DNA of 64,000 nt, from positions 1-64,000 of the forward strand of contig JAJRWI010000050.1 of NCBI GenBank assembly GCA_024276825.1. Direction: 5' to 3'. This document shows, in pieces, positions 10,042 to 20,401 of this stretch (positions are counted from its first letter, which is position 1; the number at the start of each line of letters is the position of its first letter). The stretch comes from an archaeon (GTDB taxonomy: Archaea; Asgardarchaeota; Thorarchaeia; Thorarchaeales; Thorarchaeaceae). Under the pieces are notes generated by a model that saw only the letters and a list, made by a program, of their open reading frames with translations, ran no database searches and was not told the origin of the DNA. A program made the position numbers and the translations under genes.

Positions 10042-10995
10042 ATGACTGTGACAATAACGTCAATTAGGGTCACCAAAGAGGTTGAAGGTCAGACTTCTGG
10101 CTCACTCTTTTCAAGAATGGGTTTGATCTGGACAAGTATTCTCATGCTCTCCATTGGAGTGGTGCTACGAGTGATAGACATCTTCGTTCTTAATTTGGAT
10201 GTCTTATGGACAAACATCATTCTGAGCAAGGTATTGTCCCTACTCATTCTAGTAGGATTCTTTCTCAAGTTCAAACCAAATGGAGTCAGTTCAGTGTTGG
10301 GCCTTGACAGGAAAGACTTCCACCTTCAACTAACGATTGGAATAGTCGTTGGGATATCACTTTATCTGGCCACAATGGTATTGTCTACAGTACTCTACCA
10401 TTATTTTGTTGATCCAACTTTACCCTTGCAGTTTATTGTGCTGTTGTCCCCCGAGATGCTTGTCTATTTCTTCCTTTTTGCAGCAGTGAATGCAGTCTAT
10501 GAGGAAACCCTGTTCAGGGGACTTGTTCAAAACGCGTTCAGGGAGTGGAGAGGACCAGTGGTGGGAATTCTGATATCTGCAATTGCATTTGGAGTCTGGC
10601 ACATAATCTGGCCTATTCAAACATGGCTTGAGAATGGAGTCTTTCCAATGAGAACTGCCATGGTGATGGTAGTCTTTTCTGGAATAATGGGACTAGTATT
10701 TGGAGTGTACTATGAGAAGTTCTCTTGCAGGCGAACCCTGACTGGGACCATTGTGGCTCACACACTCATCAACTATCTAAATGAGGGGTTCAAGACGGTG
10801 ATTGGTACTTTTGGAGAGGGGCCAGACTTATCGTTTATTAATCCAGTTCATATGGCGATTGGACTTGTTATTGCACTATCTACATTCACTATTATGATTA
10901 TCTCGTTCTCAAGACTCAATATTGAACAAGTGCGCACTAGATTCAACAATGTCTTTGAAAACGCCAGTGAATTGATACATACAAAAAGAAAGTAA
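10042..10995 (+). CDS. CPBP family intramembrane glutamic endopeptidase
   Basis: YEETLFRGLVQNAF and FGVWHI motifs; in-frame start at 10042 preferred over ORF start 9877. Confidence 0.88.
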   Translation: MTVTITSIRVTKEVEGQTSGSLFSRMGLIWTSILMLSIGVVLRVIDIFVLNLDVLWTNIILSKVLSLLILVGFFLKFKPNGVSSVLGLDRKDFHLQLTIGIVVGISLYLATMVLSTVLYHYFVDPTLPLQFIVLLSPEMLVYFFLFAAVNAVYEETLFRGLVQNAFREWRGPVVGILISAIAFGVWHIIWPIQTWLENGVFPMRTAMVMVVFSGIMGLVFGVYYEKFSCRRTLTGTIVAHTLINYLNEGFKTVIGTFGEGPDLSFINPVHMAIGLVIALSTFTIMIISFSRLNIEQVRTRFNNVFENASELIHTKRK

Positions 10996-10999
10996 GAAA

Positions 11000-11116
11000 T
11001 GGTGCCGAGGATGGGATTCGAACCCACGAACTCCTACGAGAGCGGATTGCTCATCGGAGCACGGCGCATGTTTCAGATCTTGAGTCCGCCGCCGTTGACC
11101 ACTTGGCTACCTCGGC
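11000..11116 (-). tRNA. tRNA-Leu(CAA) with 31-nt BHB intron at 37/38 (intron 11048-11078), encoded CCA
   Basis: Acceptor GCCGAGG/CCTCGGC, variable arm, anticodon loop CTCAAGA restored after intron removal; BHB with CTCA/TGAG central helix and AG^A / CA^A bulges. Confidence 0.95.
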
Positions 11117-11191
11117 ACGGTCTAGGAGTGTGTCTGGTAAACTATATAGCCATTTCGAAAGTATGAGGAATAGGGGGGGAAAATAGCCACT

Positions 11192-11488
11192 CTATTCTGT
11201 AAGGTATGGTTTAATCTTATCATAGAACTCAATCAAGAGCTTAGTCTTCATGTCCTCATTCTCTAGAATAAACAGGCGAATCTGTTGTCCGACCTTTATC
11301 TCTTTTATAAGCCCCATGTCCACCAGAGGTTGCATGACACGATGAATGGTTGAGTGGGCAAGGCCGGTTTCTTTTGCAATTCTGCTCAGATTGAAGAACT
11401 CCTTGGGACGATCAAGAAAGTGTTGAACAACTCTTGTCTGGGCTCGGGAAGCAAATATCTTTTCCACCAGTTTTTCCATATTCAACAA
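11192..11488 (-). CDS. Winged-helix transcriptional regulator
   Basis: FNLSRIAKETGLAHSTIHRVMQPLVDMGLI HTH pattern. Confidence 0.8.
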   Translation of the reverse strand: MLNMEKLVEKIFASRAQTRVVQHFLDRPKEFFNLSRIAKETGLAHSTIHRVMQPLVDMGLIKEIKVGQQIRLFILENEDMKTKLLIEFYDKIKPYLTE

Positions 11489-11494
11489 CCTCTC

Positions 11495-12193
11495 TTATTC
11501 GTCCTCAATATCATGCACTATTTGACTTCCTATCTTCTCTCCCTCGAAGAGGCGCAATAGATTGTTAGGACTCGTACCGTCAAAGATCACTGTATGTATA
11601 CGCGAGCGTTCAACAACTCTTATGGCGACAGGATCGAACAACTTGTACTCGCCTGCTCTTGTGCCACCGCTGGAGAGGATGGTCCTCAAATGATCAATCG
11701 TCACTATATGAAGTCTTTTTGCACCAGGTAATTTGGGGTCCTTGTCATATACTCCATCAACATTTGTCGCATTAAACAAATGCCTTGCATTAATTGTTTC
11801 CGCTGCGACTGCAGCAACCGCATTTGTTGACTGTGCAGGGATGAGTCCTCCCATGAGAACTATTTTTCCCAGTCTAAATGCAACTTCCAACTCATCCAAT
11901 GTTTCTACGATCTTGGGATATGCGACATCTCCCAGTGCAGCACATAACAGTTCGGCATTATGACGCGCCATTTTGATTCCCAACCAGTCGCATTGAGCCT
12001 CACTGGCACCAAGCTGCCGTGCTGCTGCAATAAAGGTTCTTGCAGGTCGCCCGCCGCCCACGACTACCACTAATTGATGCCCCATCTCAAAAATCTGTGT
12101 CAGGATCCTTGAATACTCTTGAACTCGTTCAATTATGACCTGACCAGATTGATCATATAGCAATGAGCCACCAATCTTGATCACAGCTCGCAA
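11495..12193 (-). CDS. pyrH: Uridylate kinase (archaeal-type, amino acid kinase family)
   Basis: VIKIGGSLL, VVVGGGRPAR, NATNVDGVYDKDPK, FDPVAI. Confidence 0.9.
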   Translation of the reverse strand: MRAVIKIGGSLLYDQSGQVIIERVQEYSRILTQIFEMGHQLVVVVGGGRPARTFIAAARQLGASEAQCDWLGIKMARHNAELLCAALGDVAYPKIVETLDELEVAFRLGKIVLMGGLIPAQSTNAVAAVAAETINARHLFNATNVDGVYDKDPKLPGAKRLHIVTIDHLRTILSSGGTRAGEYKLFDPVAIRVVERSRIHTVIFDGTSPNNLLRLFEGEKIGSQIVHDIEDE

Positions 12194-12419
12194 ACTTGAG
12201 TCAACCTCTTCGTTAATTTAGAATCATTACTCATCTCAATGCGCTTGTTAAATAAGATTCTTTGGATGAACAATTCTTTCGATATTTTGGAATAAATTCA
12301 AAACATCATTTCCTATAAGCAGAATGGTTTAGACTAACACCATTGTTTAATAACAACCATAACTCAATTTAGTTTATAAGGTGCCATGAAAATTACTGCT
12401 GGTAACGAGGTATTATACA

Positions 12420-13271
12420 ATGAAAATGATGACCTCGGCATTGATGATAATGACCGTGATAATGCTGTTTTCTGGAATTGTGATAACTCCTGTGAGAGCA
12501 AGTATTGTTGGTAACACCTACACTTTTGCAGCCAACTGGCTCACTGAAACAGTCCAACAAGACAACGGGGTCGTGTATTCGTCATCTGTCGATGGTCAAT
12601 TTGCCATCACCATAATAAATACCACTGAGATTGGCGGGGATGATGCATACCTTTACAATTACCGTGGATTCATGCTTTTTGGTGGAGCCAAAACCTATAC
12701 TGATGCAAATGATACTGTGACATTCATTAATCAAAAGGTCTATTTTGTCGTGACCACCACCGACTCGGACCATGATAATCGATCTGAATCAGTATCATTA
12801 CAGATGTTTCCTCAGACAAGCTTGGTTCACCCAGGAAGAGAGTTCTTTGTGAATCCAATATGGTCCACTCATACATCAGATTGGAACACTGCTGTTGACA
12901 ACCTTGAAGACAATCCCTTGATTGATGATATAATCGAGTCTGCTGGCGAAGGAACATTTCAATTACAGTTTAAGGTTGAAATTGAAAGCATTGATCCTAA
13001 CCTTGGCGAGATGAATGGCACTGCAACATTCAAATTTCTGATTTCTTTCGATGATGATGGAATCTTGATGAGCTTTGAACGAACAATAACAGTATCCATG
13101 CATAATGAAAATCACACACTTGAACATTCTATGTTGACAAAAATAACTAGGGCCTCAGGAATTGCATCTCCTGGTTTCGGGATTGATATTGGAATGCCTC
13201 TTGTCTATATTGGTGCAGCATCAATTGTAGGTCTTGTAATAGGTCTGGGAATTGGCAAGAAGTACTTTTGA
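12420..13271 (+). CDS. Hypothetical secreted protein with signal peptide and C-terminal TM anchor
   Basis: N-terminal signal-like segment, C-terminal LVYIGAASIVGLVIGLGIGKKYF. Confidence 0.65.
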   Translation: MKMMTSALMIMTVIMLFSGIVITPVRASIVGNTYTFAANWLTETVQQDNGVVYSSSVDGQFAITIINTTEIGGDDAYLYNYRGFMLFGGAKTYTDANDTVTFINQKVYFVVTTTDSDHDNRSESVSLQMFPQTSLVHPGREFFVNPIWSTHTSDWNTAVDNLEDNPLIDDIIESAGEGTFQLQFKVEIESIDPNLGEMNGTATFKFLISFDDDGILMSFERTITVSMHNENHTLEHSMLTKITRASGIASPGFGIDIGMPLVYIGAASIVGLVIGLGIGKKYF

Positions 13272-13375
13272 TAAACCTCATTGGCCATGAGATGAATGGG
13301 CAAGGCGACTTGTCCATAATCCTTTTAGGAGAACTGTATTCTTCGAAACGCGTTCAGGCCTAAATGGTCTGACCC

Positions 13376-15871
13376 TTGCTGACATCAAGGAGACTGATCC
13401 TTTTGTCGAAGAAGTTCAAACCAGTAATCACATCAAAGAGATGGAAACCCGAAGCCGAAGAGGAACTCATTGAGCTCTGGGCAAAAGAGAGCACCTACGA
13501 GTTCGATCCGAACACCAAGAAAGAGATCTATACGATTGACACTCCTCCCCCGTATCTATCTGGACCCATGCATGTTGGACAAGTCATTCATTACACCCAG
13601 ATTGACGAGATTGCAAGATATCGCAGAATGCAGGGCCGGGAGGTCAACTTTCCGCTAGGAATCGATCGTAATGGTCTTCCAGTAGAGGTGCGTGTGGAGA
13701 AGGAACTTGGAATCAACATGCACGAAGTCCCTCGTGAGGAGTTCATTCAGAAGTGCAAGACACGTCTTGATGAAGACGAAAAGATTGCGCTAGCTGGATT
13801 CAAGAGGCTCGGTATTGCATTCAACACGTACGAGGATGAGGGAAGCTACCGCACAGACAGCCCAGAGTACAGGGCAATCACTCAAGCAACTTTCATAGAC
13901 ATCTGGAACAAGGGCCTAGTCTACAGTGACTATCGCCCTAACAACTGGTGCTTTGAATGTGGAACTACCATTGCAGATGCAGAGGTTGAATACAAGGAGC
14001 GCCCCACCACGCTCAACTATCTTTACTTTCAAGTAGATGGCATGGAGCCAATCAAGATTGCGACCACAAGGCCTGAACTGCTGTGCGCCTGCGGTGCTGT
14101 GTTCATCCATCCCGATGATGAACGATATCGTGGATACGCAGGCAAGAAAGCAAAGGTGCCGCTGTTTAATCTCAAGGTGCCAATTATTGAGAGTTCCTCC
14201 GCACAAATGGAATTTGGTACAGGTGCCTTGATGGTCTGTAGTTATGGTGATCAAGCAGACGTCATGGCGTTTCGAAATTATGCATTGAAACCCGTGGCAG
14301 CAATCTCCCCAGATGGGACCATGACAGAGGCTGCAGGTAAATATGCAGGATTACCAATCAAAGAGGCCCGTGAGAAGATAATTGAGGACTTAAAGAAAGA
14401 GGGTCTCTTGTACAAGCAGGAACCAACAATGCAAAGGGTTCCCATGTGCTGGCGAAGCCGCACACCCATTGAGTTCATTGCAATGGACGAATACTATGTG
14501 AAACAGGTTGAATTCATTGACGAGATCCGTAAGATTTCAGATGAGATCACTTTCTTCCCAGCACATCACAAACAGATGCTGATTGACTGGTTGAACAGAG
14601 TGTCTGTTGACTGGCCAATCAGCAGAAGGAGATACTACGGAACTGAGATTCCCTTATGGTATTGCAATGCCTGCGGGGAAGCAGTGGTCCCGCCTCAAGA
14701 TGAGATTCGATACTACAGGCCTTGGTGTGAGGACCCGCCTTTTAAGAAATGTCCCAAGTGTGGTGCAGAAGAGGGCTTCAGAGGAGAGGAGCGGACCTTT
14801 GACACATGGATGGACTCATCAATATCGGGGTTGCAGGCAATAAAGTATCTCCGGGATGACAGACTCTTCAAGAAGGCATTTGGAAATGTCTTGCGACCCC
14901 AAGGCAAGGACATTGTCAGGACTTGGTTGTATTACTCCCTTCTGAGAACCTACCAACTCACTGGAAAACCTGCTTTCAAAGAGGTATGGATTTCTGGCCA
15001 CGTGGTAGATGAGAAGGGCGAGGCGATGAGCAAATCGAAGGGCAATTCCCCTCCACCAATGCCATTTGTGAAGAAGTACGGGGCTGATGCCATGCGATTG
15101 TTTGGCGTACTGGAGGCAGGTCTCGGCAGCGACATCAGATTTTCTGAAGAGCGCCTTGCTGGAGTATCAAAATTCATGACAAAGATCTGGAATATTGCAA
15201 GATTCATCTCAATGTTTCCAATACCCGAACCGATTAAGTTCAAGAATCTGACACCAGTGGATCAATGGATCTTGGCAGAGGTTAACAAACTAGTTGGGGG
15301 TGTACTTCCTGAATGCGAACTCCTTGACTTCCACAAGCCCGCTATAATGATTCGTGGGTTCGCATGGAGCTTCTTTGCAGATCACGTTCTTGAAATGATC
15401 AAAGGTCGAAGCTTCAATACTGACGGTTTCTTCAGCGAGAATGAACAACAGTCTGCATGGTTTGCATTGCATGAAACCCTAAAGATAATCCTCAAACTGC
15501 TTGCCCCCATTACGCCATTCATCACCGACAAGATTTACAGAGAACTGTATAACAAGAATGGAATTCATCGTGAGCAATATCCTACACCACAAAAAGAGTG
15601 GGGGTCAGATCTTACGGAATATACACAGCTAGTACTTCAGGTCAATGGTGGATTCTGGAAGTTTAAACGTGAGAACGGCCTCTCGCTTCGTCAGGGGCTT
15701 CCCGCAGCATACATTCCCGAAGAACTACAGCCATGGGCCAAGGACCTGAAGGCAATGCATGGGATTGAAGAGCTGTTCTTTGGACAGCCAAAAGAGAGCG
15801 GGTTTGTTGAAGTTTCCTTGGCAGATTCTGACAGGGTAATCCACATACTTCCTCCTGAAAAAGAAGAATAG
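13376..15871 (+). CDS. valS: Valyl-tRNA synthetase (true start may be slightly downstream)
   Basis: PPPYLSGPMHVGQ (HIGH-like), GEAMSKSKGN (KMSKS), ValRS-type core. Confidence 0.95.
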   Translation: MLTSRRLILLSKKFKPVITSKRWKPEAEEELIELWAKESTYEFDPNTKKEIYTIDTPPPYLSGPMHVGQVIHYTQIDEIARYRRMQGREVNFPLGIDRNGLPVEVRVEKELGINMHEVPREEFIQKCKTRLDEDEKIALAGFKRLGIAFNTYEDEGSYRTDSPEYRAITQATFIDIWNKGLVYSDYRPNNWCFECGTTIADAEVEYKERPTTLNYLYFQVDGMEPIKIATTRPELLCACGAVFIHPDDERYRGYAGKKAKVPLFNLKVPIIESSSAQMEFGTGALMVCSYGDQADVMAFRNYALKPVAAISPDGTMTEAAGKYAGLPIKEAREKIIEDLKKEGLLYKQEPTMQRVPMCWRSRTPIEFIAMDEYYVKQVEFIDEIRKISDEITFFPAHHKQMLIDWLNRVSVDWPISRRRYYGTEIPLWYCNACGEAVVPPQDEIRYYRPWCEDPPFKKCPKCGAEEGFRGEERTFDTWMDSSISGLQAIKYLRDDRLFKKAFGNVLRPQGKDIVRTWLYYSLLRTYQLTGKPAFKEVWISGHVVDEKGEAMSKSKGNSPPPMPFVKKYGADAMRLFGVLEAGLGSDIRFSEERLAGVSKFMTKIWNIARFISMFPIPEPIKFKNLTPVDQWILAEVNKLVGGVLPECELLDFHKPAIMIRGFAWSFFADHVLEMIKGRSFNTDGFFSENEQQSAWFALHETLKIILKLLAPITPFITDKIYRELYNKNGIHREQYPTPQKEWGSDLTEYTQLVLQVNGGFWKFKRENGLSLRQGLPAAYIPEELQPWAKDLKAMHGIEELFFGQPKESGFVEVSLADSDRVIHILPPEKEE

Positions 15872-15872
15872 A

Positions 15873-16307
15873 TCACTCTACCACCACAGAGTCCTCATGA
15901 TCAACTGTGCACTTCATACTGTTGGCCACTAGACAGTATTTACCTGCCAACTCGAGTGCACGTTCCACTTTTGGTATGAGCTCTTCGGATTCAACCCCAA
16001 CTTTGGCCTTTAGAAGAATCTTGGTGAATTGGAACCCCTTCTCAACTCGTTCAAGTGTACCGATTCCCTCACAGGTGAATGACTTGAATTCAAAGCGCAT
16101 TTTCTTACTAAAAGTCACGAATGTCGTCATATGACATGCCACAACAGACGCAACAAAGAGATCCTCAGGAGAGATAATACCCTCTGGACCTCCAAACTCT
16201 GGTGGGGTCGCGACTTGGACCTTGGGTTTTCCCTCAACAATCAGATTACCAACTCTGTCTTGCGTCCAATCTACCCTGATGTGATAGTTGTGTGACTCTT
16301 CGCTCAA
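15873..16307 (-). CDS. OsmC family protein
   Basis: SPEDLFVASVVACHMTTFV...CLVANSMKCTVDHE. Confidence 0.88.
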   Translation of the reverse strand: MSEESHNYHIRVDWTQDRVGNLIVEGKPKVQVATPPEFGGPEGIISPEDLFVASVVACHMTTFVTFSKKMRFEFKSFTCEGIGTLERVEKGFQFTKILLKAKVGVESEELIPKVERALELAGKYCLVANSMKCTVDHEDSVVVE

Positions 16308-16355
16308 TGATAAACACCTGTACTAATGACATAGATTGCTCCCATTTTTCAATGT

Positions 16356-16811
16356 TTAGCTCTGACTTGTGTCGACAATGATTTCATCCTCATGAATGAC
16401 AGGACATTTTAGACTATTTGCCACAAAGCAGTACTTTGCACCAAGTTCAAATGCACGTTCAATCTTTGGCCTAAGTGCTTTATCATGAATGACAACCCGT
16501 GATCTCTGGACTATCTTCGTGATCTCAAAACTTCTGCCTACTTTGTCAAGAGTGCCAACCGCTTCACACTCAAATGATTTGAACTCTATGCGCATCCTCT
16601 TTGTGAAATAGATGAACGAGTTCATGAAGCACACTGTGGTCGCAGCGACCACAAGGTCTTCTGGTGTAAACAGGTCTGGCTCGTTATTGAACCCCTTGGG
16701 TTTTACTACACGGATAGTTGGCTTTCCTTTCACTAGGGCCTTTCCCCCTTCAATGGGGTCCCAGACTACTCTCACTTCGAAATCTCTACTCTCGTCGCTC
16801 ATCTTCATCAC
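16356..16811 (-). CDS. OsmC family protein (tandem paralog)
   Basis: TPEDLVVAATTVCFMNSFI...CFVANSLKCPVIHE. Confidence 0.88.
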   Translation of the reverse strand: MMKMSDESRDFEVRVVWDPIEGGKALVKGKPTIRVVKPKGFNNEPDLFTPEDLVVAATTVCFMNSFIYFTKRMRIEFKSFECEAVGTLDKVGRSFEITKIVQRSRVVIHDKALRPKIERAFELGAKYCFVANSLKCPVIHEDEIIVDTSQS

Positions 16812-16946
16812 AATGTCATGGCATGGGATCAGAAAAAGAGTTTAGGTATGACTCAAAAGAGACAATGTAAATAACTGCTTGTGGATAATGCAGTATCAGT
16901 TGCTGAATAATAGCACATAATATCTCCCTCGGAGGCCTTTTCTTTA

Positions 16947-19028
16947 ATGATAAGACTGATTGGTGTCCTCTCTGCTGGCGGTGTCCCTATTGACATCAAG
17001 AGTGACATTAATACAAGAGGAGATGTTTTACTTGGAGCTCTTGTAGAAGCCACCAAGTCTCTCAGTCTAGCAATGGGATCGGGTGAAGTGAAGAAGCTCG
17101 ACTTTAATGAGAAAAAGCTGATTGTCACAGAGAGTAAAAAGGGATATACAATTGTTGCATTGGTTGAACGAGCAGAAGACTATATTGACACGCTTGTTAG
17201 AATTATTGCATCAGAAATTGACGCATCAGAAATTCCCGTTGCCGATGGTACTGTAAATGAGTATCATGAGAGCATTGTACGGAGGATCTTGAGTATATTT
17301 GTGAAACATGAGATGAGTGTCAAGATTACCAGTATATTCGATAAAGTCTGGAAACCGATTGAGAGGCAATTTCAGAAGTTCGATTTACCTACCAGCACAA
17401 TCCCTAATGATGCCCAGATGGATGCCTTTTGGAACAGACTTAAGGCTGAAGTGGAGCATGGTATTCAAAATGCACTGATTCATGCTAGAGATGGTGATTT
17501 TGACAGAGCCTGCGCAGCAAGCATAGGCTCCCATTCGGAGATTGAGAAGATATTCTGCATCAAGATGGGTGCACTTGCTCTCTCTATGACCAAAGCAGTA
17601 GCACCTAATGTTGATGAGCTGGACTCTTTGGCTGACACGTTGTCTAAAGACAGTCCCTTCTCCCAGTTTGCCGTGGCAATTGTAAAGAGAATCAAAGGTG
17701 AGATTGCAGGACTTGATTACTCTCGTGCTCTAAAACGTACAATTGACAGTTTTCATGTCAATGACGAGGACAGACTGCTGTTGTCCTTCCTATTCATGGA
17801 TACCAGTATTGATAGTCACCCAGAGTTCGCCAGGATGATTGCTAAATATATGCAGGATGAAGGGTTTGAGATAGTTGCAAATTATATAATTGCAATTCTT
17901 GATCGCAGTGCACTTTTCAAGAAGATATACTCAATCACATCCTATAGTGATTTTCGGGATGAGCTGGGTGTCTGGAAGCATCAGATCAAAGAGGTTCTTG
18001 AGGGCCTAGATAAAATCCTGAAGTATCGGCGTCTGAGAAAACTACTAAAACGTAGGGAAGCTAATGAGAAGGGACAGATTGGGGCCATGAAACTCCAGAA
18101 CTATATCACTCTGCTCACTGCAATGGCCGAGTCTCCTGTGCTAACAATCCGAGAACTAAAAGAGGTACTGGAAGAAGTGTTGGACCTTTACAATAGATAC
18201 TTCCAGAAACTGCTTGAAACCGATGTCCCACTTTTTGCTTATACTGTTGACAGTGTGTTTCAGAGCCTAGGTGTTGTTAATGCTGAATATTTCCACTTGG
18301 TCACTGGTGAAGAGCGTCATGAACACGTCAAGAGGATGAGAGACTTTCTCAGGGGCATGCTGAGTGTGATCAATGAAGAGGGCGGAAAGCGACATCTCTC
18401 ATTTGCTGCATTTGTGGTTTCCAATGTTCTATTTCCTGCATTCTCAATGGTCAATGAGTCGTATGATGAGGAGTTTCTCCTAGTTCAAAATGTGATGCGT
18501 GCATTAGACCCTATGAAAGAAGAGAGCCAAATGGTCCTTCGCCCATTGGGGTATGCAACAACTCTCGGAAACATGTCCTCCACACTAGCAGCACTAGTTC
18601 CTCGGATTCTGTCTGGCGATGAACGAATAAGATCAATGAGAGTCCTACTAAATGCTCTCTCAGAAGTCCATACGTTCTTTCTCTCACACGGAATGGTCTG
18701 CCGTGATGACCTGATATCATTTACATTTCATATCGCACAGGCAGTTGATGATCTATCAGATAATGAGCTGAGGGATTTTCTTAGAATTGCGCTTGCATTA
18801 AATAAGATAGCTGTCCAAGACCCAATAAAGTATGATTATGAAATTGCAATGATGGGCAGCCCATTGATTGACCTCCTTCTAAGAAGCTGGAGGCGATTGG
18901 GAGTTCCCAAGCTACTCTCCCAAGCCATCAATACACTCGAAATTGCAATATCTGCATGGAGAAAATACGGTTTTGAGGAGAAGGCAAAAGAGCTTGAAGG
19001 AATCCTTCAAATCACAAAAGCAATGTGA
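16947..19028 (+). CDS. Large protein with longin-like N-terminal domain and long alpha-helical C-terminal region
   Basis: N-terminus MIRLIGVLSAGGVPIDIKSD...VKKLDFNEKKLIVTESKKGYTIVALVERAEDYIDTLVRIIASEI fits longin/roadblock-like pattern. Confidence 0.6.
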   Translation: MIRLIGVLSAGGVPIDIKSDINTRGDVLLGALVEATKSLSLAMGSGEVKKLDFNEKKLIVTESKKGYTIVALVERAEDYIDTLVRIIASEIDASEIPVADGTVNEYHESIVRRILSIFVKHEMSVKITSIFDKVWKPIERQFQKFDLPTSTIPNDAQMDAFWNRLKAEVEHGIQNALIHARDGDFDRACAASIGSHSEIEKIFCIKMGALALSMTKAVAPNVDELDSLADTLSKDSPFSQFAVAIVKRIKGEIAGLDYSRALKRTIDSFHVNDEDRLLLSFLFMDTSIDSHPEFARMIAKYMQDEGFEIVANYIIAILDRSALFKKIYSITSYSDFRDELGVWKHQIKEVLEGLDKILKYRRLRKLLKRREANEKGQIGAMKLQNYITLLTAMAESPVLTIRELKEVLEEVLDLYNRYFQKLLETDVPLFAYTVDSVFQSLGVVNAEYFHLVTGEERHEHVKRMRDFLRGMLSVINEEGGKRHLSFAAFVVSNVLFPAFSMVNESYDEEFLLVQNVMRALDPMKEESQMVLRPLGYATTLGNMSSTLAALVPRILSGDERIRSMRVLLNALSEVHTFFLSHGMVCRDDLISFTFHIAQAVDDLSDNELRDFLRIALALNKIAVQDPIKYDYEIAMMGSPLIDLLLRSWRRLGVPKLLSQAINTLEIAISAWRKYGFEEKAKELEGILQITKAM

Positions 19029-19151
19029 CATGACTCGATGTTCATTTGAACCACATATTTCTTAATGCTGACCTAAAGTGTTTTAATATTGGTCACATAA
19101 TTTAAACAGACCTTGCCTGAAAGGTCATATCAACACAAGGGGAAAGATATC

Positions 19152-19529
19152 ATGTCAAAATGGATTCAAACTGCGGACTGGAAGAGTGAGAAGCATGTGC
19201 CAGTGATTGAGGTAGAGGCCAGGGGTGATAATGTATACCATGTACATGTGTCTGTGGGTAAGGAAATTCCTCACCCTAACACAACAGCTCATCACATCCG
19301 ATGGATCAACCTCTGGTTCTGGCCAGACGGTGAGAAGTTCCCACTAGAGATTGGTTATGCCACTTTCGATCATCATGGAGAGAGTCCTCAGGGCCCTGAT
19401 ACAAGTTCTATCTATTGCGAGCCCTCAACTCTCTTTGTGTTCAAGACCGAGAAATCTGGCACACTAATGGCCACTTCTTATTGCAACATTCATGGTCTCT
19501 GGAAGAGCGAAACAAAGTTGGCAGTCTAG
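19152..19529 (+). CDS. Superoxide reductase (neelaredoxin/desulfoferrodoxin family)
   Basis: EKHVPVIE, HPNTTAHHIRWINLWF, YCNIHGLW. Confidence 0.92.
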   Translation: MSKWIQTADWKSEKHVPVIEVEARGDNVYHVHVSVGKEIPHPNTTAHHIRWINLWFWPDGEKFPLEIGYATFDHHGESPQGPDTSSIYCEPSTLFVFKTEKSGTLMATSYCNIHGLWKSETKLAV

Positions 19530-19582
19530 AATTAATCTGTTGAATTATGGCCTGTCAGATGACAGGCCATTATATTTTCCTC

Positions 19583-20179
19583 TCAAGAGAGAACTATCCA
19601 ATTAATCAACTCGGCGATCATAGGATTCTCTCTCATGAATGCCTGACGATATTTCTTGTTCTTGAACTTGAAGAGCACATTTTGCACTCCTGCGTCAAAA
19701 CCAACTATGCCAAAGCTTCTCTGAAATGGGTTGGGACGAAATGCAAGTCTTGTGAGGGCCATAAACACAACAAACATCATAATCATGCCCACTACCCAAA
19801 ACGGAATTGGCTCATTATGCCATAGAGTCCCCCCCAAAACAAGGTATGCAAGAACTGTGGCAACAGCACACAATCCATCTGATATTAGGCATAATGTCTT
19901 GTATCTCCATTCGGTTTCGTCGAGATAATTATGATAGTCACATACTGGGACTGAGAACCTGACCATCTCATGGCTCCTAATGAAGGTCCTTCTTAGTCTT
20001 GGCACAATATATACCGGATCCCAAGATGCGCTCAAATATTGCTTGCGACCAGGAGTCACTGTGACCAGTGTGTCTGTTGTAGCTGGAGAACCACAGACCG
20101 GACACATCTTTGGAAATCTGATCCTCCCAATCTCTGCCCTTACAAGAGGTGTCTTGAAGTATTTCTTTTTTGGGCTCAC
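19583..20179 (-). CDS. Membrane protein with N-terminal CPVCG zinc motif
   Basis: MCPVCGSPATTD plus two hydrophobic segments. Confidence 0.65.
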   Translation of the reverse strand: MSPKKKYFKTPLVRAEIGRIRFPKMCPVCGSPATTDTLVTVTPGRKQYLSASWDPVYIVPRLRRTFIRSHEMVRFSVPVCDYHNYLDETEWRYKTLCLISDGLCAVATVLAYLVLGGTLWHNEPIPFWVVGMIMMFVVFMALTRLAFRPNPFQRSFGIVGFDAGVQNVLFKFKNKKYRQAFMRENPMIAELINWIVLS

Positions 20180-20401
20180 AAACTCACCTGACAGTATTAT
20201 TGCACATTCCTAAATATGAACTATATGAACAGCGCGAGTGAGTTGAAATGAATTCAAGTTCTCTTGTTTGTGCCGATGACTTTATCTTTGGGCTTGTCTG
20301 GCACAATGTTGAAGGCCACATCCGTAATGGTTATGATTCGGTATGTGAACCCCCCCACATGCTAACACAACCCCCCATTCAAGAACAGGAGACCCCACTC
20401 T

